Source: Adineta steineri (Eukaryota; Rotifera; Eurotatoria; Adinetida; Adinetidae). Taken from it: DNA of 64,000 bases. The stretch spans positions 1 to 64,000 of the forward strand of contig CAJNOI010000297.1 in the NCBI GenBank assembly GCA_905250115.1, given 5' to 3'. Below, in pieces: positions 36,328-47,683 of the stretch. Positions within the stretch are counted from its first letter, which is position 1. Each line of letters begins with the position of its first letter. Under the pieces are notes generated by a model. It was not told the origin of the DNA and made no database searches. It saw nothing but the letters and a program-made list of their open reading frames with translations. The position numbers and the translations under genes are program-made.

Positions 36328-37808
36328 TAGATAAATCTAAAATTTTTATTTTTCTTTATTGTCAATAAATATGCTTTAGCTTTAAAATGTACGTGTTTGG
36401 GTGCGAGTGTCCTTTTTTTATCCCACATCCACATATCACTATTGGTGTTACTTTCAGCTCCAATCAAATTTCATCACATAGTTTTGATAAAAATGACTTT
36501 GAAAGAAACGTGCCAATTTTTATCGTTAAGTATTCATTCATACAGCAATATTATTGATTTTGTCTTCCGTAAGATGTATCACTAGATCAGTCTACATGTG
36601 TATATGCAACGAAAAAACTGTCCAACAATTACTAGAATGGTTAGAACAACAAAACACACTAATTGTATTATTAGGAATATTCGACAAGATTATTATATTT
36701 GGTTAGATTAATCACTATGATGAGACCTGACAGATTCTCTACAAAAAAGATATGAATAAGGATTAGTATTCTGTTCACCCACACCCACACTCACACCCAC
36801 ACTCACACCCACACTCACACACCCACACCCTCAAGAACGTAACGAAGTCATTCCTAGAATTTCAAAAAAATTTACAGTGTACTATGATCTCTAGAAGTAT
36901 CAAGTAGACGATATATGCCAATTGTTTTTGTTGCTATTTAAAACGGTTCATTTTTATTCTAAGGGTGTGGGTGTGGGTGTCGGTGTCGGTGTTATATTTG
37001 TCAATGCTTTTTATGTTATTTTTAAACTCTAATGCCGCTGTTAATTACGAATGGTTTATCGCATATGAAAATCATTAATGAAAGCGTGATCATCAAAGAA
37101 TATGATTATTACTGAAAATAAAATCTTTCGGATGAAGAGTACATAAAGATATAATAGGAATTTATTAATTACAAAGATATTTTATTCAAAACAAATACTT
37201 TTTTTCATATTAAACAACTGATTTAAGCCCCCTTCCCTCACTCAAAATTCCTACAACAAAATATGAGAGATAGACTAACTGATAGAAAAAAAAAGCTTCG
37301 ATCCGACAAAGTTCACATAAAAAATCGTTTCAAAAAATGTGATTTCTTTTTTCGCGCGTTCTTTCACTCATTGAACTTGCGATGTCTTTTCTTCGGTAAA
37401 AAAGTAAGAATTTACAAAAAAAAACATTTCATATTGTCCCGCACCCTGAGATGCTCTTTTAAACAAACAAAAATTAAAACATAATGGTAGAGTCGGGACT
37501 GAGAAAACTTGGAACGAAAAATGAGCTATTTTTTACTCTTGTTTGGTTCATATCTCTGTTAAACGTCGGTTAATCGAGCTGAAGATTTTATCACAGTCCC
37601 AATACATGCTCCAAATCTTAACCTATGTCAACATTTTAAGGCTGAGATCAACTTTTGAGTTTAGTAGGAGGAGTCAGGACTATTTTTCGACATTAATTAC
37701 GAAAGGTATATTCTTTGAAATCTATAACTTCAATTTGAGAATACGTCATTTGAAAATAATTAGTCTTGAAAAGAGAAGAGATCTTCTCATTTTTTTATTG
37801 ATATATTC
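36328..37808. other. Repeat-bearing intergenic region
   Basis: No supported gene. The region contains the telomere-like tracts at 36776-36990 and a weaker pair at 36394-36434. From 37490 to 37690 a phrase like GAGTC(G/A)GGACT occurs twice, which may be part of a dispersed non-coding repeat. Confidence 0.4.
36776..36990. repeat. Telomere-like inverted repeat 5 (longest arms)
   Basis: A C-rich array of CACACCC/CACACTC units (36776-36831) is followed about 130 bp later by a G-rich array (GGGTGTGGGTGTGGGTGTCGG, 36963-36990). Orientation is C-strand first, the reverse of the other copies. Confidence 0.75.
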
Positions 37809-38255
37809 ATGGAGAAGAATGATGAAATGTCACGAATCTTAGATGCTAAATTCTCGATTATAATTATCTTATTAAGTATATCTATTCCATGTTCAATTCC
37901 TATTTTTATTTATTTTTATCAACATTTAACTTTTATATTAGTTCTTCTCTGTTTTTTGGATATGATCATTAATTATCCAATTGCTTTGTATCAGAATCGA
38001 AATAGAAGAGTTATTTGTGAAACATCAAGTTTTTGCGCATGGTGGAATTGGTGGACATATTCAGTAACTACTGCATTAGCATGGGTTGCAGCTTGTGGTT
38101 CAGTTGAACGACATTTACTTATATTTCATAATACTCTTATGGCAACACGAAAAAGACGATTCTTTCTTCATATTCTACCAATGTTAACGGCAATTATTTA
38201 CTCTTACATATTCTATTTCATTGTCATTACTTTCCATTCATGTGAAGACTATTAG
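37809..38255 (+). pseudogene. Truncated rhodopsin-like GPCR (TM1-TM4 only)
   Basis: 148 aa with four hydrophobic helices: IIIILLSISIPCSIPIFIYF (TM1), LTFILVLLCFLDMIINYPIA (TM2), a TM3 with FCAWWNWWTYSVTTALAWVA running into the DRY-region equivalent SVERHLLIFH, and ILPMLTAIIYSYIFYFIVIT (TM4). CAWWNWW...ERHLLIFH is characteristic of a large rotifer GPCR group. The frame then stops (HSCEDY, TAG) and the following sequence does not continue TM5-TM7 in any frame I can see. The gene is probably dead; a missed intron with a far exon is the alternative. Confidence 0.6.
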
Positions 38256-39119
38256 GATTATAAATTTTTAAGTTCTATGGCGCTTTTCTAACTGCTTCTG
38301 AGCGTAATAGAGTCCAATTCAGGTAATGCTGAGCCTATAGACGTCAAAATCAGACGAGGCTCAAGCCTCACGAGTCTCTACGTTCGGCCGCCTATGGACT
38401 TATACCGAATAGAGTGGTTAACATAAGAGAAGATTTCAAATTCGAAAAAGACGATGAAAGAATTTTTGTAGCGCGTTTGATTTTGTTACATAAAATAAAT
38501 TGTACTGGACATTTTTTGATATAAAAATCACAATTTCATCAAAAAAACTCGATTTTGTTTTATATTCTAATCTTAAAATGAATTTTAAAAAGAATGTTTT
38601 TGAAGGTGATGATTTTTTGTAGCGTATAGCCACTATGCATTTTGAAAAAAAATTGGGTGTTTGTGCTGCTTACATAGATAAATAATATTTCAAGAATTAT
38701 GATCGTCAATCTCATAATTATAAAAGTTGTAAATCTTATCATTTAAGAATAGAGATGCATTCTGATAAGACCTATGTTGACACATTGTCATTCTTTTCTG
38801 ATAGTAGAAGATGCATATCATAGTTACGTTTTATATTATAAAGCAAAGTGAGTGTCAACTCTAGAATTATATCAAGAATATTTTTCTAAAATTATTATTG
38901 CGTTCAGTAGAGATTGAAGGGACAGTTAAAAAAAGTCATTTCATGATCATACCGCGCTTTCAATAGATTCTTTTAGCACATAACATACGTAAAAATGTTG
39001 GTGCTTTCAGCTACGATTTAATTCGTAGATTTTTTTAAGTGCAAAAATAGATAGATAGAGTGAGGGTATGAGTAATTAGACGATACTCATACATCCTATT
39101 TGTTTTTGCATAATTTTAG
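38256..39119. other. Intergenic region
   Basis: Contains a short GC-richer block (about 38275-38400, with GAGGCTCAAGCCTCACGAG) that may be a piece of a dispersed repeat, and a small telomere-like inverted repeat just before the GH26 start codon. No gene seen. Confidence 0.4.
39060..39097. repeat. Telomere-like inverted repeat 6
   Basis: GTGAGGGTATGAGTA (39060-39074) and TACTCATACATCCT (39084-39097) are near-perfect inverted copies with a 9-nt loop. It ends 22 bp before the GH26 ATG, so it would lie in the 5' leader or promoter. Confidence 0.65.
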
Positions 39120-40419
39120 ATGAAGGAATTGATTAAAATTTTCAGTCAAATTCTATTACTATTTGTTTTCATTCCGTCAATAAAAGTCACACATGCTACA
39201 ATAGTTAATTACAAGTTAACATCAGTTATGATGGATTCTACAGGTAATTTATCATTGTGGGTGGGCAAACGTCAGGCAAGTATCGACATTTACACTGATT
39301 GGTGTGATAATTCATTGGATTCATTTTTTGATCTTGATATGAATAGTGTATGGAATCGTAGTATGATCCCATTCATAACATGGGAAATAACTCTTTGTAA
39401 TCATACTAATGAAGACGATCCAGGAATAACGATAAGAATTAATAACAATAGTTATGATCCATACATTAATAAATTTGGTGATCGTATGAAAAATTGGTTG
39501 GCTGGCCCTGATGGTATTTATGGAACTAACGATGATCGACGGGCATTTGTACGACTAGGTATGAAATAACATATAGTCTACACTTATTCTTTATTTGTCA
39601 TGAGAAAGCAGTTTTTGATCATAAAACACATTTCGAAGTTCTTCTGAGATGATATATCATCATAGAATGTTGTATCAATTTTTAGGTCATGAAATGAATG
39701 GAAATTGGTATTCGTGGTCAAAAGGTTCTATTCCAAACAATTTTGTTTTGGCATGGCGTCATACTTATAATATATTATTAAATAAAGGTATAAATGCAAC
39801 AAGACTTCAATGGGTTTGGAGTGTAGCGAGTAAAGACTATGGTCAATATACTGCAGAAGATTATTGGGTTGGAGCAAATTATACAGATTGGTTAGGAATT
39901 AATGTATTTAATGCAGGTTCAAGTGCTAATGGGAGTAAATGGGAATGGCCAAATGAAATTCTTGATAATATGATGGGTCGATTCAACAAGTTATCATCAA
40001 CAAAACCGATCTCTGTGAATGCATATGCAACAGTTGGTGTACGAACAGGAAATACTACAGATGTGCAGTCAAAAAATGAATGGTTGCGTCAAATGTGTGA
40101 TTATATAAATAACAATAATATTAAAATGGCATCTTATTATAATGCTGATCAACCCACTCAGGATAATATGGTATTTGGTGGTACACATGGTGATGTTATT
40201 TGGAATAATTATAAGGCATATTCAGCCTATAGAAACTGTTTACAGACTAATGATTGGATAGAACCAAATATGAATAATCCAAGACTAATTACTGATAAAC
40301 AATTTACGGGTATATTATCAAGTTCAACTGGAATATATATTTTAAAAAAACAAGATACTCTAAAAATATTCATGATTTTATCATTGTTTTTTTGTCTTTA
40401 TGAGAATGTGATTATGTAA
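39120..40419 (+). CDS. Secreted GH26-like beta-mannanase homologue, possibly inactive
   Basis: Exons 39120-39558 and 39686-40419 (phase 1, 127-nt intron) give 390 aa. Residues 1-26 are a signal peptide (LLLFVFIPSIKVTHA). The GH26 acid/base region is formed across the splice: VRLGHEMNGNWYSW, Glu149. WRHTYNILLNKG, LQWVWSVA and TDWLGINVFNAG follow the family's barrel order. At the strand that should carry the nucleophile (usually KPxxxxE[YF]A/G), the sequence is KPISVNAYATVG, with Ala (GCA) where Glu is expected, near residue 259. The C-terminus (LKIFMILSLFFCLYENVIM) is hydrophobic, like a GPI signal. GH26 enzymes cleave mannan; in animals they are usually regarded as acquired genes. Activity here is doubtful. 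Confidence 0.8.
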
Positions 40420-41432
40420 TCAAATTTAATATTCCATTCATTTTCAACAAATTTCAATTATATCTTAGCACTTAAATACATTATTAAAGAAAAGATCACA
40501 ATAACGAATAAGTAAAACAAAGATTCTTTCGATTATTTTAATAAAATCGAAGGATATATCAAGCATTAACTATATGATCTAAAAACGCATGACAAAAGAA
40601 AAACGATTGTATGAAAGATTCAGTTGAAATATTGTCGTAAATTTGAATTGCTATTACGTGTTAAAATATACGATCCAAGAAATCGTTACAAATGAATGAT
40701 TTAGATCAAAATCTTGAGGATAAGGATGGGTGTGGGTATTGATGAGTTGTTTATACTTACACCCACACCCACACCCACACCCTGAAATATGCTAAAAGAT
40801 TGATGTGAATTTTTTCAATGTATTTATGCGTTATTAAAGTAGAAACTTTGAGAAATTTCAAATCATTTGACTAGAAACTTAACTGAACTTGGTTTGACTG
40901 ACAACGAAGCACTCTATGTCAAATACTTGACTTAAAAACATGTTTTTTTTCTCTACTACTTAATTTGACTTGACTTGACTTGTATCGAAAAATAGACGAC
41001 TTGTTCATTTCTGCTATCAAGTCACTTTTAAGATGATACATGTATCGAATCTATGATTATATTGTCTGAATAGAATATCTTATTAAAATTTTTAAGAAAA
41101 AAAATGATCTCATAATTCAGATAATACTTTCATTAGCTAAAAAGCAGCATTAATTAATGTTGAATAATTTTTCATACTTTATTTATTGTCATGCTAATGA
41201 ACGATGATAAAAAAAATAGTTAACACATATACACTTATAAAAAAATCTTTCACAATTGAAGAATAGCTTCAATAGAAAAAATTATAACCTGAGAGAAAAA
41301 AATAAATGGGTAAAACTTATTCAGTTTTCTTAAAGTTTTTCAAATTTATTTCGAACATAGTTACTATTAAAATATAGAAAGATTGTATAGTAACTATCGT
41401 GGCAATCAACACAATGGTACTTTCCAAATAGA
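40420..41432. other. Intergenic region
   Basis: AT-rich spacer with one telomere-like inverted repeat (40724-40783). A hydrophobic frame on the minus strand (41317-41520) overlaps the 3' end of the gene at 41433-42109; I cannot connect it to that gene by a splice site. Confidence 0.4.
40724..40783. repeat. Telomere-like inverted repeat 7
   Basis: GGATGGGTGTGGGTAT (40724-40739) faces a C-rich array of about four CACACCC units (40757-40783), with a loop of about 17 nt. Confidence 0.8.
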
Positions 41433-42109
41433 TTAACGTGTTAACATTTTTAAGACTTGAACCCAAAATAAGACCATCTTGAGAGTGTGGGTGTGGGTAG
41501 TTTGTTTCATCGACACCCACACCCCGCCATTCGTATCACATAAATGTGATGCTAAATAGAAATGTAAGTGTAAGTTACAATAAGAAGAAAAAATGTGAAC
41601 TGACCTTGTTCATGGTGTTTCTTCGCAGCCAGTAACGGAAGTCGACGACCACTACGAGCTAAAATAAAACGAAGAATTATATGATGTGATTGTATCTTTA
41701 ATATGTTAATAGTTTTTGATACACAAAACTGATTGAAACGATCTTGGACTGATGTCGACCAAGCTGTACCGTCTACACGTAAAGTAGCAGAAGGATGATG
41801 GGTGGGTGGCCGCTTGTGATGTTTTTTTTGTAATTCTACACTCCATCCATCTTTTGAAAAAAGATCTTGAAAAAACGCAAATATAAATTATTTTATTTAA
41901 TGAGAATATTAGTTACCGTCTGGATGTTGTTCTCCTCGAGCATTCTTCATTTTTGTAAGCTGTTTCATAGTGATCGATGGACTGTTAAAATGATCTTTAT
42001 TCAGTAAATTAAAATGACAACCAGGCGGTAGCAGATCTGTTACAAAATCACTTACTTGACCAAGGTTGAGACGATTGAGAAATATTTGTGGATTATTTGT
42101 TCGTGCCAT
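41433..42109 (-). CDS. Unknown small protein, four exons, 163 aa
   Basis: Exons 42109-41917, 41850-41725, 41658-41605 and 41551-41433 join in phase 1 throughout. The product starts MARTNNPQIFLNRLNLGQVS, then DFVTDLLPPGCHFNLLNKDH, a basic segment (KKHHKRPPTHHP) and RSGRRLPLLAAKKHHEQ. The last exon runs through a telomere-like inverted repeat (41478-41525), translated as GVWVSMKQTTHTHTLK, so its reality is less certain. I know no family for it. It is divergently arranged with the gene at 42422, with about 310 bp between the two start codons. Confidence 0.5.
41478..41525. repeat. Telomere-like inverted repeat 8, inside a predicted exon
   Basis: CTTGAGAGTGTGGGTGTGGG (41478-41497) and CGACACCCACACCCC (41511-41525) are inverted arms with a loop of about 12 nt. 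Confidence 0.8.
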
Positions 42110-42349
42110 TTATAATTATTTTATTTTATTCACTTTAATAATAGTATGAGTATTGAGTTGAATGTAGACAATATATATATATACACACTCTATTCATCGT
42201 CCGTTATGTTCGGTAAATGATCAATAGACGTGACTAATAATTATTCCCAACGAGATAATCGAAAGCCAATTACGATTAATTATGTATTGAATTGAAATAG
42301 AACAAACAGATCATAATCGAGAACATAACTCACACTTTCAAAATTTCTT

Positions 42350-42420
42350 ACTCTTTCGTTTATTTATTCATTATTTATTCGTTATTTGTCTATTTATTCA
42401 TTATCTGTTTATTCACTAAT
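42350..42420. repeat. TTTATTCATTA-type imperfect short tandem repeat
   Basis: TTATTCATTATTTATTCGTT and related 11-13-nt variants repeat about four times just before the start codon at 42422, in the shared upstream region of the divergent genes. Confidence 0.5.
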
Positions 42421-42421
42421 T

Positions 42422-43931
42422 ATGTCAACTGTAGATGCTTCTTATTACAATGAAAAAAACCGTCGATGGACCCGGTTTGGCACATCTTATATTAAACGAC
42501 TTATGAAGAACAGTCCATGTCCGACAGATGCCGAAAAAGAAAAGATCCAGCGTGATACCGAACTTTCACTTAAAATCATAAATGTAAGTGCAAATAAACT
42601 AATAATGTCATAACTTTTTGTGTTATTTTAGCGCAAAACTTGTACAACACAGTCGAAGAAACAAAAGAAGATCGTCGCTATTGAAGTTAACGAAGAAAAA
42701 CGTTGCGCTGGTCAACACTTCCTTCATATTATTAGTACCAACGATGTTATTAGATTATATGATAGTATGGTCGAAAAGGATAATTATATTAAATTCATTA
42801 TTTCTGATCATGCTACACCAAGATTAACAAAAAAACAAATTGAAATTATGACTGGTACCAAACCACATGACGGTAATTTCCTTTTATTTTTATTATTATC
42901 ATAATAATAATTTTGTCTTTATAGGTCCTTATTTTGTTAAATGGTTAAGCTGCTTCGTAAGCGAAACAGATATCTTGTCACCATATCGTCAATCATTGTA
43001 TATCGCTCGCAACACCACAACCTACACCGACTTCCAACGCCAAATTACAAAAACATGCAAAAAGTTTAAGACATGTAACATCGCTTTGCTGAAATACCAC
43101 GTGGCTCTTCGATCAAAGGAAGAAGATCTTCCAGTATTGTCGACAGGACGAGGATCAATGCATGGTAAAATAAAGTTTTTTCTATAATTTATTTTTTATT
43201 TATTTGTGTCTGTTTTAGCCTCACATTTATATGATTCAATGCACTGCATCTCAAAAGAACACATCGTCGTGGGGTCAATGGAAGTTAATCAAAGTCGAAG
43301 AGATTGTGGAGGAATTACACTATCAATAACTCCAGCAACAACAACATCAACACCACATATTAAGATGGCTACACCATGTCGACATAGCATAAATTATAAG
43401 GACTCTCACAGCGATGATTTTTTGTATAATAGATTTTATTCTTTAGATATTCTTATCAACATATCAAAGAAGTATTTAACGGTTAAAGGTGTAGAACTTG
43501 TAAGTGTATGTGTGGTTTATCTATATGTTAATGAAAATTTTATTTTTGAGACGCCAGCTGCTGTATATCTTCGAAATAAAGAATCTGTTAAATTGCATTT
43601 TCCATTATTGCTTATGACGGGATTAGTTTACCTAATCTTGATGATCATTTTTGTTTATCAAATATTAATACTTCATCGACAAAATAATACTGAATCGATT
43701 AATCAACATCATGAAACTGTCGTTAGTTTATTAAAAAACATTACATCCGATGAGATTAACTGTTATTATTGTATAAAAAATCATACATCTCATGGTCAAG
43801 TGAAAATGATCCTGCAATTATATGAAAATGTTGTCGATCAAAATAAGATATTGAATTATGTACGATCAGTACTCAACGCCTTTGGTATATTTAATCTATT
43901 AATCGTACTCATCAAGTACTGCAGTAGTTAA
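42422..43931 (+). CDS. Unknown membrane protein, four exons, 451 aa
   Basis: Exons 42422-42583, 42632-42872, 42925-43164 and 43219-43931 keep phase (0, 1, 1). The N-terminal half is soluble (MSTVDASYYNEKNRRWTRFG..., DGPYFVKWLSCFVSETDILS). Two hydrophobic helices lie near the C-terminus: FPLLLMTGLVYLILMIIFVY and LNAFGIFNLLIVLIKYC. A 51-nt segment at about 43500-43550 has a perfect donor (gtaagt) and an AG end and is a multiple of three, so it may be an intron retained in frame. No family recognised. It shares its upstream region with the minus-strand gene at 41433-42109. Confidence 0.6.
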
Positions 43932-46128
43932 GTAAATACAATATAATACAGCTAGTTGTACTAAATTTAAGAAAAATAAAAAATCTTTTCTAATTTTTCT
44001 TGTTTATGATAACGAACTTTACATTGTTTATCAATAAAAAATATTTCTTTTTTGTATTGAGATTATAGATACAAGTGCTTATCTTATTCTCATAATTCAA
44101 TATGTCAAAATGTTCTTCTATTATCGATGAAAAATCGATTTCTGAAATGATCTTAACAAATATAACATCAGCATCTCAGATGAACATTGAAATGTGTGAT
44201 ACTTTGAACCCACAGCAAATGCGATTATTAAAAACTTACATGGATATGTATAACTATGAATCATACTTATCTTTCTTTTTATCTTTAAGCATGATGTCTC
44301 ACTTCTCGCAGGGTTCCTATTATACGCAGTATACTTCTTCTGATCCACTTTCTGTACAATTATATTTGTGATTACTGGGACCTAGAGGTATGTTTAAATA
44401 ATATGCGAAAGAAAATTTATTAGGAGATATAGAATTTAATTTATTAGAGATTGCTTAGTACACTACTATTTTTTTATTCGTATAGAGATAAGTGTAGAAG
44501 TTTAAATAAACATTTTACATACTTTGTAGTGTAAGATATAGAAATAGATCACGGCTCTAACGAGAAAGATAAAATATAAATGACTAACAATATAGATATG
44601 TCGTTATTAGTTTAACATTCGTTATTATGCAAGACAAGAGATATTTATAAACGATTGATTTTTACATAAAAATCTTTTTAATATAAAAATGGACCATGCA
44701 AGTTTATCATAATATTTTTGTAGATATTGACTATTCGCAGAAGTATTAAAGATATTTATCAAGTGTGTTATATTACAAATAACAGCAATATATAAGCGGT
44801 AGATGAGTTTCGAATACAATTGAGATTTATATGATAGAAGAGATCAGAAAATTTTTCTAGAAATTACGCATTGTTTTGGTACTTAAACGAATGTTTTTGC
44901 TTCAAGAAAAATACTTTCTATTTTTCAAAAACAGATTAATTGAGTATTGATTCATGTGTAAGACATGGAAATATTGATTCAAAGATAATTTCTCTTACTC
45001 TTCCAAAATATGATTTTCAATGTGTTGATACTCAGTTGTTTTCTCTTTAAATTGAATTCCGTAATATCTGTAAAAAATATCTCGTATCAGGTTGATTCAT
45101 ATTTCTGAGTGTGATATTTTCAAATGAACTATTGTCCACCAAAATTTGTTTTCCATTATATGTTGTTTTTGTTTTTTTTCTTACTGTTTTATTTTGAAGG
45201 AAGTGATACAACTAATGCGTTTAAACAAATAGATAACGCAATTACTAAAACAGAAAAGCTTTTTTCATTTACGTATTTAAAACCAATTTTTTTAAATGGT
45301 GAATCAACGGGGTCAGCTGTATCATCAATCGTGACACATGCCAATCATATTGAAGGGTGTGGGTGAGGATATTATATATTGATATTGTATCCACCACCAC
45401 ACCCACACCCACCCTCAAGATGCACAAAATAAATAATCTAACAATTGAACATTTATAAATTTTTAAAAGATTAACAATGCTCCAATATACTCAAATTTAG
45501 ACTTGACAGAATCTTGCAATACATTTTAATAATTGCTTTTGTATCTGGTACAGTGCTTGAATAGTTATTTAATTATTTCGCGTAATTAATAAACAGATTG
45601 ACCTGTCGAATGATAAGTCTAGTCTGCCTTTTCTCAATTCTTGCTTATTCAGCAATTGATTGATATTGTCTTTGTAAAATCGAGTCATTTTGTGCAAAGA
45701 AAATCTATATAATATAAAATGCACTGAGGATATCTTGCCAACGCGTTTTGTGTTATTTATTTATCAAAATCTTATAACACTCATCAGAGCAGTGCATTAC
45801 AAAAACTTTTTTAGATATACTCGAAAAAATACAAGAGACAAAACAATAATAATTTGAAGAAGACATAGAATTATTAAAAATATTTCGAAGAAGACAAACA
45901 ATAATAGAATTACTAAAAACATAGCATAAAATAAAATATAAGACATGTGATAAGGAAGAAAAAAATTCAATCAGAGGATGCCTAGAGACAGAATACAACA
46001 TATTTTTTTGAAAAAAGTCAGATTTCTTGTCTCTTTCTATTATTACGACGACAATAGCAAATCTATTATTCGGTCGATTAAATAATAAAATAAAATTTTG
46101 TGTATGGTCTATGACATTACGATAAGAA
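43932..46128. other. Intergenic region, possible small ORFs
   Basis: A frame at 44102-44371 (MSKCSSIIDEKSISEMILTN...) and one at 45124-45366 (hydrophobic start MNYCPPKFVFHYMLFLFFFL, ending inside a telomere-like repeat) are open but show no family signature or clear splice context. I do not call them genes. The rest is AT-rich. Confidence 0.35.
45350..45418. repeat. Telomere-like inverted repeat 9
   Basis: TTGAAGGGTGTGGGTGAGGA (45350-45369) faces CCACACCCACACCCACCCTC (45397-45416), with the same flanking TTGA/TCAA as other copies. Confidence 0.85.
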
Positions 46129-47583
46129 CTAAAATAAACAAAAAATCAGAAAATATAAAATAATATTATTCAAACGAATTAAAGAATGGTGCCATGTCGA
46201 ATTTATGGAAAGAAATTGCAAATTATTAACATTACGAGTTCCTAATATTGGTCGAATGTCATTTATTGGTGATTCATAAAAATATTTATTCCAAAAATTA
46301 TCAAATTTATGTGGAAATGTTTCCATATTTGAGCAATAAGTAAAATGTACAAATAATGTTCTACTAAAATCAATATTTCTTTTTTCTTGTGTAGGTGTAT
46401 TCATAATATCTTGCCGTCCTTGATTATAATTGAAAACTGTTAATGGTTAAAATCTACAAATGTTGAACAGTATTAAATTGCACGATATAACATAATATAT
46501 GGAATATTTCTTTTAATGTGTATCGGATGTATATTATTGAAAGGCAGGTAGTACGGCTCGTAAGAAGGCTTGTGGTACACTTTAGTATGTAATTGACTAT
46601 CGATAATCTGTGAGTGCAGGTCGAAACTATTCCATCGTTCAATCTGTTTAATTAAATGTTGTTCTGGTCAATTAATTGCTATAAAAATATCGTCTATATA
46701 ACGTAAATACAAGCCACCACTGTTCTTGATCTGTTTAATTATATTTGATTCAAAGAAGAACATATATGTATTCGCTATTGTTAACGTTAAAGGCGATCCC
46801 ATTGCTCCACCACGAATTTGATTGTAATATTGTTTTCAGATGGTTAAACATCTTCTTAATAGACATTACACCATCTAATTGAGATATCATTGTGTACAAA
46901 TCAGCCACATCGAGAGTACATAGTAAAGTACCATATTGTAAATTTTCTTGTCTTGACCAATTCGAAAGTTTATTTATTAGATCACTACCTGATAATACTG
47001 TAGTATCAACTGCCATACGATCAAATAATGGACGAAGTAATACATCGAGAAAACAGGATATTTTAATTGTTGGGTGTTTAAAGCCAGAAATAATTGGTCT
47101 TAAGGGTGTACCGGGTTTGTGTGCTTTCAGTAAATAATACAAATGAGCCAGTTCAACTTCATCAGGTTTTACACATAATTTTTCATATTGTTTTTGGTTT
47201 ATACGATGTAATAATCTCATGCTCACTAAATATTTATTGGTACGTTCGACAAGATCAGATAATGGATCATTGGTTCCTAAGCATTTAGACGCTCCAGTTT
47301 TATCTATATATTGTTTAGATTTTAATTGATAATCTTGCATCTTCCCAAGGTGAGAAACTTTAGATTTGTCAGTTTTTTGTAAAATAACATTTGATAAATG
47401 GAATTTATATTTTAATCTTTTTACCCAACGATGATAATTTTTCTTCTTTTTATTAAATGTACTGAATTCTGAAATACGATTTCCAATCGGATTACCATGT
47501 AAATTTTGAAGTAATATATCAAGTTCATTAATAAACTGGTCTACAGTCAGACCTGGAGCAGCTTTTTGTTGTAAAAAACGAGT
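46129..47583 (-). mobile_element. Degraded Penelope-like (Athena-type) retroelement, reverse transcriptase part
   Basis: From the gap edge the frame reads FLQQKAAPGLTVDQFI..., then VILQKTDKSKVSHLG, then KAHKPGTPLRPIISG (about 47090-47130), DVLLRPLFDRM, LSGSDLINKLSNW and CTLDVADLYTMI. After a frameshift near 46825 it continues GGAMGSPLTLTIANTYMFFF and RYIDDIFIA, the catalytic YxDD (about 46690). An in-frame TGA at 46668-46670 replaces a Trp, and more follow. YHKPSYEPYYLPF, HPIHIKRNIP and FVHFTYCSNMETF / GTRNVNNLQF complete the RT-thumb and C-terminal region. These blocks are those of Penelope-like elements, whose Athena branch in bdelloids lacks an endonuclease and is known from chromosome ends. 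Stops and frameshift make this copy dead; the upstream part is lost in the gap. Confidence 0.85.
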
Positions 47584-47683
47584 NNNNNNNNNNNNNNNNN
47601 NNNNNNNNNNNNNNNNNNNNNNNNNNNNNNNNNNNNNNNNNNNNNNNNNNNNNNNNNNNNNNNNNNNNNNNNNNNNNNNNNNN
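47584..47683. other. Assembly gap (100 N)
   Basis: 100 unknown bases between the Penelope-like element (minus strand) and the truncated start of the synthetase gene (plus strand). The 5' exons of the synthetase and the 5' part of the retroelement are missing here. Confidence 1.

Noticed and set aside
43932-45366. Small frames at 44102-44371 and 45124-45366
   Set aside because: Open but short, with no recognisable family, and the second ends inside a telomere-like repeat. Mentioned only in the interval description.
7895-45418. CRISPR array or tandem satellite explanation for the TGTGGG-type tracts
   Set aside because: The copies are dispersed inverted pairs separated by kilobases, without regular spacers or long tandem arrays, in a eukaryotic genome.
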